Notes under the pieces: model-generated | Told to the model about the DNA's origin: nothing | Database searches by the model: none | The model's input: only the letters and a program-made list of their open reading frames with translations | Made by a program: the position numbers and the translations under genes | Shown here: one piece after another, positions 15,069 through 22,865 of the stretch | Numbering within the stretch: position 1 is the stretch's first letter | Layout: each line of letters opens with the position of its first letter | Assembly (NCBI GenBank): GCA_965204565.1 | Contig: CBDBEU010000004.1 | Location: 124,001-188,000 of the forward strand | Reading direction: 5' to 3' | From: CBDBEU01 sp965204565 | GTDB taxonomy: Bacteria > Pseudomonadota > Alphaproteobacteria > Rhizobiales > TMED25 | DNA: 64,000 nt

Positions 15069-15189
15069 GTGACATTTTTGTGACTGATGCGCATTGATGA
15101 CCTTTGCCGAAGGCAGTTTTCCACACTCCCGCCGCTTGCAAACGGCCGACCTCACAAACACTCGTTGACTCTCGCGCAAGGGCTCACTA

Positions 15190-16080
15190 AGTTCCGGCCC
15201 CGATAATTGTCTTCCCGATTGGATCCGAGGATGGTTCATTGCCTCCGATGAGGAGGTAACGAGATGTATGATTTCTTCCGGTTTTCCGATTCTCGGCGGG
15301 CCCGGATCGCGCTGCTTCCGCCGACCGCCGCTTCTGCCGACCGATATGCGCGGCAGGAAGCGCCCGGAAACAGTTGACCATCGTCCTGTGCCGAACGGGA
15401 TCGTCCATGCGCTGCACTGTGGCGGTCGACGGGCCGGCTGCGCCGCTATCCACGGGCCGAAGAAGACGCTCTGCAACCGCTTCATCCGCCGGGCCGGGCG
15501 CGGTATACGGGAAGGTATCTTCAGCGCTCCGGCAGACACTGAGGATCCGCCTGACCGGCTGTTCATCGACAGCTCCCGCATCAGGGTTCATCGCTGCGCC
15601 GGCGGCGGAAAAGGGGGGCCTGGCCCCCATGCCCCCATGAGTATCGGCCGCACCAAAGGCGGGCGCAACACCGGGCTCCACGCCGTCCGCGACCACAAGG
15701 GCCGCCCCGTGTTTTTGTCAATTGCGTCCTGCTCCCGACGCCCGGAAACATGCATGATTGCAGGGTCGCACAGTGCTGCATCGAGGCCATGCCGCCATCC
15801 GCCGAACCTGTCGCCGACAAAGGCCATGACGGCCGGGAACTGCGCGAACGGCTTGAAGCGCGCGGGACCGGGCCCGTCATCCCGCCGCGAAAGAACCGCA
15901 GGATCCGATATCACTACGATCGGGCCATCTACAGGGAGTGAAATATCATCGGACGCATGTTCTGCCGCCTCAAGGACCGGCGGCGCATCGCAACGCGCTT
16001 CGAGCGCAACATTAAAAACGTCATGGCAGCTATCGCGCTCGCCGCAGCCCTCATCTCGTGGCTATAATGAGCCCGGGCCC
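15190..16080 (+). mobile_element. IS5-type (IS427-like) element, copy 2, both ends present
   Basis: This 891-bp element has imperfect terminal inverted repeats: left TTCCGGCCCCGATAAT and right (read inward) GGGCCCGGGCTCATTAT. It carries one transposase region with several frame breaks and the same ~16-bp internal duplication as copy 1. It sits between rpoN and hpf, genes that are adjacent in relatives, so the insertion splits a conserved operon. Copies 1 and 2 are inverted relative to each other and flank lptC-lptA-lptB-rpoN. Confidence 0.85.
15264..16067 (+). pseudogene. IS5-type transposase, multiply frameshifted
   Basis: The gene starts after an excellent AGGAGGTAACGAG site. Landmarks across frames are YDFFRFSDSRRARIA (DUF4096-like N-terminus), NGIVHALHCGGRR, RLFIDSSRIRVHRC (first catalytic Asp), a GRTKGGRNTGLHAV segment, ADKGHDGRELRERLEARGTG (second Asp) and, just before the stop, MFCRLKDRRRIATRFERNIK (catalytic Glu region). 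They lie in more than one frame, and an in-frame TGA falls before IIGRMF. IS427-type elements normally use one frameshift; the extra disruptions indicate a dead gene. Confidence 0.75.
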
Positions 16081-16223
16081 TGGTTTCCGCTCGCATCGAC
16101 CTGGGTGGTCGAAAACCGGTTTGGATTAAGCCACGTGACGAATCGGGCCCGAATATTTGGTCAAACGGCCACAGCGGCAGAATATGACGCTGCAATTGTG
16201 CAGCAAACACGCACCGGGATTGC

Positions 16224-16811
16224 ATGAAACTCCAAATCACTGGACGTAATATCGACGTCGGAGATGCGCTGCGTAGCCATGTTTCCGACAGATTCGAGCA
16301 AATTGCCGACAAGTACTTCGCCGAGCCCTTGTCCGGTCACGTAACATTTGCGCGGGAAGGCGCCGGCTACCGCGCCGATTGTCTCATTCATGTGGGCACT
16401 GGAATCGAGTTCAATACCGAGGCCCACGCCGATGACGCACATGCGGCGGCCGATCAGGCATTGCGCCGGCTGGAAAAGCGCCTGCGCCGTTACAAACGCC
16501 GGCTGCGCGACCACCACGCCCAGCGCAGCGAGCCCGTAACCCGCTTCGATGCTGCTGACTACACCATTCGCTCCAGCGAAGATGAAGAAGAGCCCGAGCC
16601 AGAGGGCCTCAATCCCGTGATCATTGCAGAGTCAAAGATCTCAATCCAGGAATTGGCTGTTGGCGAGGCAGTCATGCAGATGGACGTTTCCGAACAGCCA
16701 TTCCTCGTCTTCCGAAATGGCGGTCATGGACGCATCAACGTCGTCTATCGTCGTGATGATGGAAATATCGGCTGGATCGATCCCGATCTCGTTGAAAAAC
16801 AAAAACCCTAA
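16224..16811 (+). CDS. hpf: Long-form ribosome hibernation promoting factor
   Basis: HPF binds the 30S decoding region and dimerises ribosomes in stationary phase. The 195-residue length and two domains mark the long form: an N-terminal YfiA-like domain (MKLQITGRNIDVGDALRSHV ... ALRRLEKRLRRYKRRLRDHH), an acidic linker, and a C-terminal dimerisation domain (KISIQELAVGEAVMQMDVSE; FLVFRNGGHGRINVVYRRDD). Proteobacteria usually encode it directly after rpoN; here the IS5 copy intervenes, so hpf-ptsN must depend on a promoter in the 143 bp after the IS or on read-through. Confidence 0.9.
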   Translation: MKLQITGRNIDVGDALRSHVSDRFEQIADKYFAEPLSGHVTFAREGAGYRADCLIHVGTGIEFNTEAHADDAHAAADQALRRLEKRLRRYKRRLRDHHAQRSEPVTRFDAADYTIRSSEDEEEPEPEGLNPVIIAESKISIQELAVGEAVMQMDVSEQPFLVFRNGGHGRINVVYRRDDGNIGWIDPDLVEKQKP

Positions 16812-16852
16812 ATCAAGCCAACGCGCGGCGATCTCTCCGGGACCAATCCACC

Positions 16853-17320
16853 ATGGAAATCTCAGAAATATTACCGGTGAAAGATGTAATTTCCTCGCTG
16901 GACGCCAGCAGCAAAAAGCAGGCGCTGCAGAAACTTGCAAACCATGCCGCCGATGCCACTGGTCTTCAGGGGCGCGAAATATTCAATACCCTGCTGCAAC
17001 GCGAGCGGCTCGGGTCAACCGGAATTGGACACAGCATCGCAATTCCGCATGCCAAACTCGAAGGTATCGACAAGATCTACGCCGTGTTTGCGCGTCTCAC
17101 CACGCCCATCGAATTTGATGCCGTGGACAATGATCCGGTTGACCTTCTGTTCCTGCTGATAGCGCCGGTTGGCGCTGGCGCCGACCATCTCAAGGCCCTT
17201 TCGCGCATCACCCGTCTGCTGCGCGACCCGGAATTGACCGCAAGGCTCCGCTCCGCACGTGATGCAGCAACCTTGCACGCAGTATTGACCGAGCCTCACA
17301 CAGCATCCAACGCCGCTTGA
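16853..17320 (+). CDS. ptsN: Nitrogen PTS EIIA component PtsN
   Basis: EIIA-Ntr is the output protein of the nitrogen phosphotransfer system and regulates potassium transport, stress and nitrogen responses. It opens MEISEILPVKDVISSLDASS and carries the phosphorylated histidine in GIGHSIAIPHAKLEGIDKIY, then FDAVDNDPVDLLFLLIAPVG. The 155-residue length is normal. It lies 41 bp after hpf, the conserved rpoN-hpf-ptsN order. No other PTS genes are in the window. Confidence 0.9.
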   Translation: MEISEILPVKDVISSLDASSKKQALQKLANHAADATGLQGREIFNTLLQRERLGSTGIGHSIAIPHAKLEGIDKIYAVFARLTTPIEFDAVDNDPVDLLFLLIAPVGAGADHLKALSRITRLLRDPELTARLRSARDAATLHAVLTEPHTASNAA

Positions 17321-17435
17321 GCTGCCCAAATCCTGATGAAATAAACGGTTTTCTGATATTGAACGCTGACATCGTGCCAACCTGAAGTCACCGCCGCAAG
17401 CGGTTCAATTGGCACAGAACCGGCCAGCCGAGCCG

Positions 17436-17675
17436 CTAATGGAGGCTTACGGTTACCAGAGCGCTTTCACGCGCAGTCTTGATCGAATCGGTCACCGCCA
17501 TGCGTGTGCCATCTGCAGCGTGAAGCGCGAATAGCTTGAGGCCCCGGACTGGCCGACCGGTCAATGTGGCGACCTCATTGGCCTCGCCATCCGACATTTC
17601 CCGCACGTAAGCAAGACTGCCGGCATCAAGTGTAGCAAAGTCCTGGTTGGACATCCTTATTGTTTGGTCGTTCAT
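17436..17675 (-). CDS. DUF1150 family small protein
   Basis: The 79-residue protein reads MNDQTIRMSNQDFATLDAGS, LAYVREM and GLKLFALHAADGTRMAVTDS, which match DUF1150, a small alphaproteobacterial family usually encoded next to an Hsp20 heat-shock gene. The start at 17675 has a good Shine-Dalgarno (GGAGGTG) and avoids an implausible longer N-terminus. The expected upstream hsp20 gene is missing: IS3 debris begins about 70 bp upstream, suggesting loss by insertion and deletion. Function of DUF1150 is not known. Confidence 0.75.
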   Translation of the reverse strand: MNDQTIRMSNQDFATLDAGSLAYVREMSDGEANEVATLTGRPVRGLKLFALHAADGTRMAVTDSIKTARESALVTVSLH

Positions 17676-17744
17676 GGACACCTCCGAACCGATCCCTCTG
17701 CCCGCAAAAAGCGGCATCAGACAGGGTCCGACACTAATCCTCAC

Positions 17745-17915
17745 CAAGAGGTTAAAGGACATGCAGCACGTCCCGGCTGTCGAGCTTGCGCCGGACATGG
17801 ATGGCCGGGCACTCACGGGTGTACTCATCGATGACCACAAGCATGCGGAATGCTTTGCCGGTCATGGGTGCGATCCGTCACGAAGTCATAAGGTAATCCC
17901 GGCATTTTTGCGGGG
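17745..17915 (-). mobile_element. IS3-family OrfB fragment
   Basis: On the minus strand, two frames together give YDFVTDRTHD then GKAFRMLVVIDEYTREC and AIHVRRKLDSRDVLHVL, the first catalytic Asp region of an IS3 OrfB of a different subgroup from the neighbouring element. A frameshift lies near GTD/GKAF. The piece ends where the next IS3 element starts (17923), so it is probably the older host of that insertion. Confidence 0.6.
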
Positions 17916-17930
17916 TCCTGGTCGTAGAAT

Positions 17931-18640
17931 TTACGCGGCCATTCTCAGTTTCCGGGCAGGGGTCATCCCGCGGTTGCCCATGTTGGGGCGTTCGTTGTTG
18001 CAGGACCAGAGCCACTCGGTGGCAATCTGTCGCACCTCCTCGATGCTTTCGAAAATGTAGTATCCAGCCACTCGTGCCTGACCGTTCGGTTGTATCGCTC
18101 GACGCAAGCGTTCTGCCGCGGCTTTCCCGGCTGGATACAGGCCGGCGCGATGCCCCTCGGCCCGTTCGATCAACCTGCCACTGACGTATTCCGGGCCATT
18201 GTCGACCCTGATCGCCTTTGGCGCGCCCCGCCATTCGATGATCCGGTTCAAGGCCCGCACGACACGTTCGGCCGGCAGCGAAAAGTCCACCTCGATGCCC
18301 GGCCCCTCACGATTGAAGTCGTCCGGCACGGCCGGTTCCCCGGGTTTCTCACGCTTCAGGCGCCTGCGGGGCTTGATGCGCAGATCTGGTTCCAGCTCGC
18401 GATAGTAGACGCGTTTGGGGTTCCAGACATGGCCCTGAACGTTGCGCAGATACAGGAAACACAGCCCGAAGCCTCAGGTTTTCCTGGCATTGGTCAGTCC
18501 GACAAGCAGATCCGCGATCTGTTCGTTCCCTTCGTCCAGCTTCGGGCCGTATCTGTAGCACGTCTCGCCGATGGAGAACGCGCGGCAGGCCGGCGCAATA
18601 CCGACGCCCTTCATCGTCACCGCTTTCACGGCCAACTCTC
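17931..18640 (-). pseudogene. IS3-family transposase OrfB, frameshifted
   Basis: The C-terminal part is readable as PDDFNREGPGIEVDFSLPAE, APKAIRVDNGPEYVSG and FESIEEVRQIATEWLWSCNN, ending GMTPARKLRMAA, all standard for IS3 OrfB. The N-terminal part (GFGLCFLYLRNVQGHVWNPK; LRIKPRRRLKREKPGEPA) lies in other frames. The catalytic Glu segment (normally AYIERYNRTVRHEW) is scrambled. Several shifts make it non-functional. Confidence 0.7.
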
Positions 18641-18658
18641 GGCGCTGAGCCGGCCGTA

Positions 18659-18901
18659 TCATTTTTTTCCGAGGGCCTCCTTGAGCAGGTCGTTCTGCAT
18701 GCCGACGTCGGCGTACATGCGCTTCAGCCGCCGGTTCTCCTCGTCTATGGCCGTCATCTCGCTGATCAGGCGCGTGTCCATGCCGGCATACCTGGCACTG
18801 CTCATGCCCTGTTCGCGGCACAACCCGGATACGGGCACGCCGTTCTCCATCTGTCGCAGAATGCCCATGATCCGGGCCGCGTTGAAACGTGTCTTCTTCA
18901 T
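18659..18901 (-). CDS. IS3-family OrfA with small internal deletion
   Basis: The 80-residue protein starts MKKTRFNAARIMGILRQMEN and ends ENRRLKRMYADVGMQNDLLK EALGKK, like common IS3 OrfA proteins. The HTH recognition segment normally reads SSATFYKWRAKYGGMD; here it is SSARYAGMD, so about seven residues containing FYKWR are deleted. DNA binding is therefore probably lost. Confidence 0.6.
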   Translation of the reverse strand: MKKTRFNAARIMGILRQMENGVPVSGLCREQGMSSARYAGMDTRLISEMTAIDEENRRLKRMYADVGMQNDLLKEALGKK

Positions 18902-18949
18902 CGGAATCTCCTCAGTCATCCTGCCGAGAAAATTCTACGTCCGCACCAC

Positions 18950-19300
18950 CTTACTCTCGGGGGGAGGATTACCCGGCCACGGCCCTTTTCGGCGGCAGGC
19001 CGGGTTGCGTTCGGTCCGGCGCCTGAATTTGCGACTTTTCATCCACCGAGAGCACCACTGCGTGCGCAGGAGGGCTGACGTAAAGCCCCACGATATCGTG
19101 CAGTTTCTCGACAAAAGCCGCATCCCGCGAGAGCCTGAACACCCACCGGCGGTGCGGCGCCGGACCATGCGCCTGCCGAATCCCGTACACCGTCGAGGCC
19201 GCCGACCCCGCAGCGTCCCCATTGCGCACAACGTCCGGTGCGTCGCTTCGTGCGGCCGCGGTGACGGCGTCGGACGGATCACCCCGGCCGTCCTTTCATC
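18950..19300 (-). mobile_element. IS630-family transposase fragment
   Basis: The minus-strand frame contains VEKLHDIVGLYVSPPAHAVV and LSVDEKSQIQAPDRTQPGLP, the first catalytic Asp block of IS630-type transposases. The rest of the DDE domain is absent; the fragment is cut on its 3' side by the IS3 element ending at 18939. Confidence 0.65.
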
Positions 19301-19409
19301 CGGCATCGCCGGACATGCTTTTGCGGCGTCGCCGGATGCGATATGATTGCTTCAAGCCGAATTCCGTCCTCGACCGTGATCGTCAGATGTGTTCCAGTAC
19401 CCATCCCAA

Positions 19410-19632
19410 AGAATCGAACATCCGGAGCCGTTTGTCTTGATCAATCCACTAGAAGTGCACAACCTCACTGCCGACTGGAACACCGTCGCCGGTACCGACA
19501 CCAAAACCCTGGTTAACGCACTATCGATTATGAGTCCCTTCGGAGCCGTGAAAAGCAAGCGTTGCAGGAAGCCGACATCTCGGTCATAGGAGTGAGGTTC
19601 TGATCGCACTGACCGAGGTTGCGCTTGCCTAG
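19410..19632 (+). pseudogene. LON-domain protein C-terminal remnant
   Basis: Frames together read VLINPLEVHNLTADWNTV, TKTLVNALSIMSPFGAV, EKQALQEADIS and VLIALTEVALA, matching the end of the LON peptidase N-terminal (substrate-binding) domain protein that commonly precedes trm112 in Rhizobiales. The N-terminal half is missing and at least two shifts are present. IS debris (17745-19300) probably removed its 5' half. It is followed 80 bp later by trm112, the expected neighbour. Confidence 0.55.
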
Positions 19633-19712
19633 TCAGGTTCAAGCGAGGAATCTCGTCTTCAATAGCCGTGTGCTGAAAAGGCGCACCAGGACCGGGCGCG
19701 AGGAGCAAACCC

Positions 19713-19934
19713 ATGAGTGAATCCAACCAACCCAAGGAATCATCGCCGGCGACCGCAGAGAATCCGATAAACCCCCGGCTCCTGGAGATTTTGGTCTGCC
19801 CGCTGACCAAAGCGCCACTTGAATATGACCACACCGCCCAAGAGTTGATTTCACGGTCTGCCGGGCTTGCTTATCCGATCAGAGACGGCATTCCGATCAT
19901 GTTGCCCGACGAGGCCCGCCGGCTGGAGGAGTAA
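19713..19934 (+). CDS. Trm112/YcaR family zinc-finger-like protein
   Basis: The 73-residue protein matches the Trm112 family: RLLEILVCPLTKAPLEYDHT and AGLAYPIRDGIPIMLPDEAR. Family members are small partners or activators of methyltransferases. Many proteobacterial versions have degenerate cysteines; here one CP remains in LVCPLTK. The ATG at 19713 has a GAGGAG site seven bases upstream. Length is normal and the frame intact. Confidence 0.85.
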   Translation: MSESNQPKESSPATAENPINPRLLEILVCPLTKAPLEYDHTAQELISRSAGLAYPIRDGIPIMLPDEARRLEE

Positions 19935-20033
19935 AGGCTCTAGCGAATTCGTTTGGCAGCCCGTTTGAACGGAAATTGGAAAGCGTTTTTTGGGGGGAAG
20001 TGCAGCACCGGACAACCAGGGAGAACTTTTCGC

Positions 20034-21266
20034 TCAAATCGCCTCCCCCGCCATCAACTTGGGTACCGTTCCGGCAAGCCCAGCTGCTTCATGCATGAAG
20101 GCCCGCTTAACGAAGGGCAGGCGCTCAACCAATCCAAGTCCCAGATCTCGCACCAAGCGCAAGCCGTCACGGTCGTTGGAGAATAGGCGATTTAGTCCGT
20201 CAAAAGTAAGTGCCGCGCTGATGGTGTCGAACCGGCGCCAGCGCTCAAAACGCTCCAGTGCTGGCCATGCCCCAGGGTCAAGACCAATACGGTGGGTCTC
20301 GACCACAATTTCGGTAAGTGCCGCGATATCGCGCAGGCCCAGGTTGAGCCCCTGACCGGCCAACGGATGCACCTGATGGGCTGCGTCACCGATGAGGACC
20401 ATACGCGTGGAGATAAATTGCCGCACTATGTGAAACGAAAGCGGAAAAGTGGCGATTGGCCCGATGGCGCGAATGCGACCGCGCTCCTCATCCCAGCGCT
20501 CTGACAATTCAGCATGCACCATTTCCGGCTTCGCCTCAGCAAGAGCCTGCGCGCGCGCATTTGTTTCAGTCCACACCAGCGATGAATGCCGCCCAGGAAG
20601 CGGCAGCACCGCGAAAGGTCCCGCCGGATAAAACCGCTCCACCGCTACCCCATGGTGATCGCCCCCATGTTCGACGCTGGCGACCAGCGCACTTTGGCCA
20701 TATGACCAGCCGACACTCTTGATGCCGGCAATTGTACGAAGCGTTGAGCGTGCGCCATCGGCAGCCACTGCAAGCCGCGCAGAAAGTGCGCTGCCTGATT
20801 CGAATGCCAGCACCGCCGCAGTTTCCCCTTGTTCAAATCCGGCAACGCGTTCGGATTTCTGGCGCACTTGCGGGCAAGCCGTCGCAGCCACAGCCGCGGC
20901 CGTGGCCAGCGCATGTTCGTCAACGACAAAAGCCGAGGGCCCGGTGCCGTCGCCATCGGCGAATTCGAGTAGGCTCAGCTGGCTGTCCCCGGGCCGGCCA
21001 TCGGAAACAATGATGCGCTCCATCGCCTGAGCCTGATCAGCGATTACGGGCCAAATTCCGATGGTTTCCAGCATCGCAACTGCGCCACGGTTAAGCGCAA
21101 TCGCGCGTCCTGCACGGCGTTCTGATCCAAGGGCCGGGCTGGGTGCCACTAGGGAGACATCAAAATCCGGTCCGGCTGCCTGTGCCAATGCCACCGCCAG
21201 CACATGGCCAGCAATACCACCACCGACAATCGCCACATCCGCAACCGGCTTTCTACTCTTTCCCAT
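20034..21266 (-). CDS. UbiH/UbiF/Coq6-family FAD hydroxylase
   Basis: This 410-residue flavoprotein monooxygenase belongs to the family that hydroxylates the ubiquinone ring. The N-terminus has the FAD dinucleotide fold (ADVAIVGGGIAGHVLAVALA), and the C-terminal FAD motif is VLIGDAAHQVHPLAGQGLNL. Which ring position it hydroxylates cannot be told from the sequence. I chose the ATG at 21266 because the family starts only a few residues before the dinucleotide fold; a TTG seven codons upstream is an alternative. It is convergent with trm112 and divergent from tesB. Confidence 0.85.
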   Translation of the reverse strand: MGKSRKPVADVAIVGGGIAGHVLAVALAQAAGPDFDVSLVAPSPALGSERRAGRAIALNRGAVAMLETIGIWPVIADQAQAMERIIVSDGRPGDSQLSLLEFADGDGTGPSAFVVDEHALATAAAVAATACPQVRQKSERVAGFEQGETAAVLAFESGSALSARLAVAADGARSTLRTIAGIKSVGWSYGQSALVASVEHGGDHHGVAVERFYPAGPFAVLPLPGRHSSLVWTETNARAQALAEAKPEMVHAELSERWDEERGRIRAIGPIATFPLSFHIVRQFISTRMVLIGDAAHQVHPLAGQGLNLGLRDIAALTEIVVETHRIGLDPGAWPALERFERWRRFDTISAALTFDGLNRLFSNDRDGLRLVRDLGLGLVERLPFVKRAFMHEAAGLAGTVPKLMAGEAI

Positions 21267-21411
21267 CAAACCGCAATCCCGTATCAACCTGTCGGCGCTT
21301 GCACCTTAACGTTTGGGTCGGACGCCTTGAGAACAGTGCCAGAGAATTCATCGTCCGCAAGGGGCGTATCTTACCGCCACAAAACGATCAAATCGCATTT
21401 CGGAACCGCCC

Positions 21412-22278
21412 ATGCCAGCCGTCATCCAATCCCTCCTCGATCTTCTCGATCTTGAAGAGCCGGAAGCTGACAGATTTCGCGGCCACAGTCCGGCGTTCGG
21501 ATGGCGCCGTGTATTTGGCGGCCAGGTGGTTGCACAGGCACTGATCGCTGCCATGCGCACCATTGAAGATCGTCCGGTTCATTCCCTTCACGGCTATTTC
21601 ATGCGTCCTGGTGACCCGAAGATTCCAATAACATTCGCGGTCGAGCGCATCAGGGACGGGAGGAGCTTTTCGACCCGCCGCGTCGTTGCTCTACAAGAAG
21701 AGCGTGCGATTTTTTCCATGTCAGCCTCATTCCACGCCGATGAGGATGGTTTCGATCATCATGAGGAAATGCCATCGAACATGCCCGAGCCCGAGGACTT
21801 GCAGGACGAGGAAAAACTGATCGCCCAAGCCTCACCTGATCAGGTTCCAGACCATATGCGGAATTTCTGGGAACGTGAGCGGCCGATCGAGATCCGGCCG
21901 GTCAATCCGCGCGATATGTTCAACCCTCCTGTCGGCGAGCCGCGCCAGTTGGTGTGGATCCGCACCAGTGGAAGCATGCCCGAAAATCCTTCATTGCATT
22001 GTGCGGTTCTCGCCTACGCAACCGATTTCATGCTGCTTGACGCTGCACTCATTCCCCATGGCCGTACGATATTCGACCGGCGCGTGATGGTTGCCAGCCT
22101 TGATCATGCAGTGTGGTTTCACCGTCCCTTCTCCGCCGAGGAATGGATGCTCTATGTCCAGACCAGTACCAACGCCTCAAGCGCCCGCGGTTTTACCCGC
22201 GGCTCGGTATTCAGCCGTAACGGCAGTTTGATTGCCTCGGTTGCCCAGGAGGGTCTGATCCGCCGCCGCACCCGTTGA
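21412..22278 (+). CDS. tesB: Acyl-CoA thioesterase II (TesB)
   Basis: TesB hydrolyses medium- and long-chain acyl-CoAs. The 288-residue protein has a double hotdog fold with family motifs FGWRRVFGGQVVAQALIAAM, HSLHGYFMRPGDPKIPITFA and, in the second half, AYATDFMLLDAALIPHG and SLDHAVWFHRPFSAEEWMLY. The C-terminal segment GFTRGSVFSRNGSLIASVAQ is also typical. It is intact and full length, divergent from the UbiH-type gene. Confidence 0.9.
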   Translation: MPAVIQSLLDLLDLEEPEADRFRGHSPAFGWRRVFGGQVVAQALIAAMRTIEDRPVHSLHGYFMRPGDPKIPITFAVERIRDGRSFSTRRVVALQEERAIFSMSASFHADEDGFDHHEEMPSNMPEPEDLQDEEKLIAQASPDQVPDHMRNFWERERPIEIRPVNPRDMFNPPVGEPRQLVWIRTSGSMPENPSLHCAVLAYATDFMLLDAALIPHGRTIFDRRVMVASLDHAVWFHRPFSAEEWMLYVQTSTNASSARGFTRGSVFSRNGSLIASVAQEGLIRRRTR

Positions 22279-22429
22279 CGGAGTTGTCGACAAGAAAGTG
22301 GCTATTTTATTAGCACACAACGGTTGCTGCCTATATTCTGGGCATGAATATGTGGAAGTAACGATGCGCCTTTTGTGCGTGATCAAAATTACCATTATCA
22401 TTTCAATATCTTACAATTTTCCACCGTTC

Positions 22430-22445
22430 TGGCACGGCTTTTGAC
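22430..22445 (+). promoter_or_regulatory. Putative sigma-54 (-24/-12) promoter of glnK-amtB
   Basis: TGGCACGGCTTTTGAC matches the consensus TGGCACG-N4-TTGCW with the correct GG-to-(G)C spacing and one mismatch (TTGA for TTGC). It lies about 73 bp before the glnK start. In relatives glnK-amtB is NtrC/RpoN-dependent, and rpoN is in this window. Confidence 0.55.
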
Positions 22446-22517
22446 TCTCCTTCCATTGGCTGCGGCCATTTACCTGTGATTCGCCGGTATTGAGGCTGCA
22501 CAGTGCAGGAGAGCAAC

Positions 22518-22844
22518 ATGCAGCACATCATGGCGGTAATTAAGCCATTCAAGCTAGACGATGTGAGAGAAGCACTGGTGACGCTTGGTGTGCAGGGGCC
22601 CACCGTCACCGAGGTCAAGGGCTATGGCCGCCAGAAGGGCCATACCGAGATCTACCATGGCACCGAATATGCGGTGAACTTTCTGCCCAAACTCAGGATC
22701 GATGTCGTCGTCGCCGGCCAGGTCATCGACACCATCATCAATGTCGCCCGCACCGGTCAGATTGGTGACGGCAAGATCTTCTCATATCCGGTGGACAAGG
22801 CAATCCGCCTCCGCACCGGCGAATCCGGCGCGGAAGCGCTTTAA
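22518..22844 (+). CDS. glnK: Nitrogen regulatory PII protein GlnK
   Basis: PII senses 2-oxoglutarate, ATP/ADP and (through uridylylation) glutamine, and gates AmtB. The 108-residue protein has the family opening MQHIMAVIKPFKLDDVREAL and VTEVKGYGRQKGHTEIYHG; the uridylylated T-loop tyrosine is Tyr51 in GTEYAVNFLP. The C-terminal signature is GQIGDGKIFSYPVDKAIRLR. I prefer the ATG at 22518 over the upstream GTG because it aligns exactly with the PII N-terminus. amtB follows 21 bp later, the conserved pair. Confidence 0.93.
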   Translation: MQHIMAVIKPFKLDDVREALVTLGVQGPTVTEVKGYGRQKGHTEIYHGTEYAVNFLPKLRIDVVVAGQVIDTIINVARTGQIGDGKIFSYPVDKAIRLRTGESGAEAL

Positions 22845-22865
22845 CCAATGCCAGGGAGAACAGGC

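Larger units (their letters stand above)
17923..18939 (-). mobile_element. IS3-family element with terminal repeats, degenerate
   Basis: The ends are CGTAGAATTTACGCGGC (17923) and the inverted GCCGAGAAAATTCTACG (ending 18939), a 12-of-16 type inverted repeat. At 1,017 bp it is shorter than the usual 1.2 kb because of internal deletions. It carries orfA (18659-18901) and a broken orfB, both on the minus strand. It lies between an older IS3 fragment and an IS630 fragment, forming a nest of IS debris. Confidence 0.7.

Noticed and set aside
18090..19346. Long plus-strand frame of 418 codons opposite the IS3/IS630 debris
   Set aside because: It is the complement of recognised transposase sequence and contains no known domain of its own.
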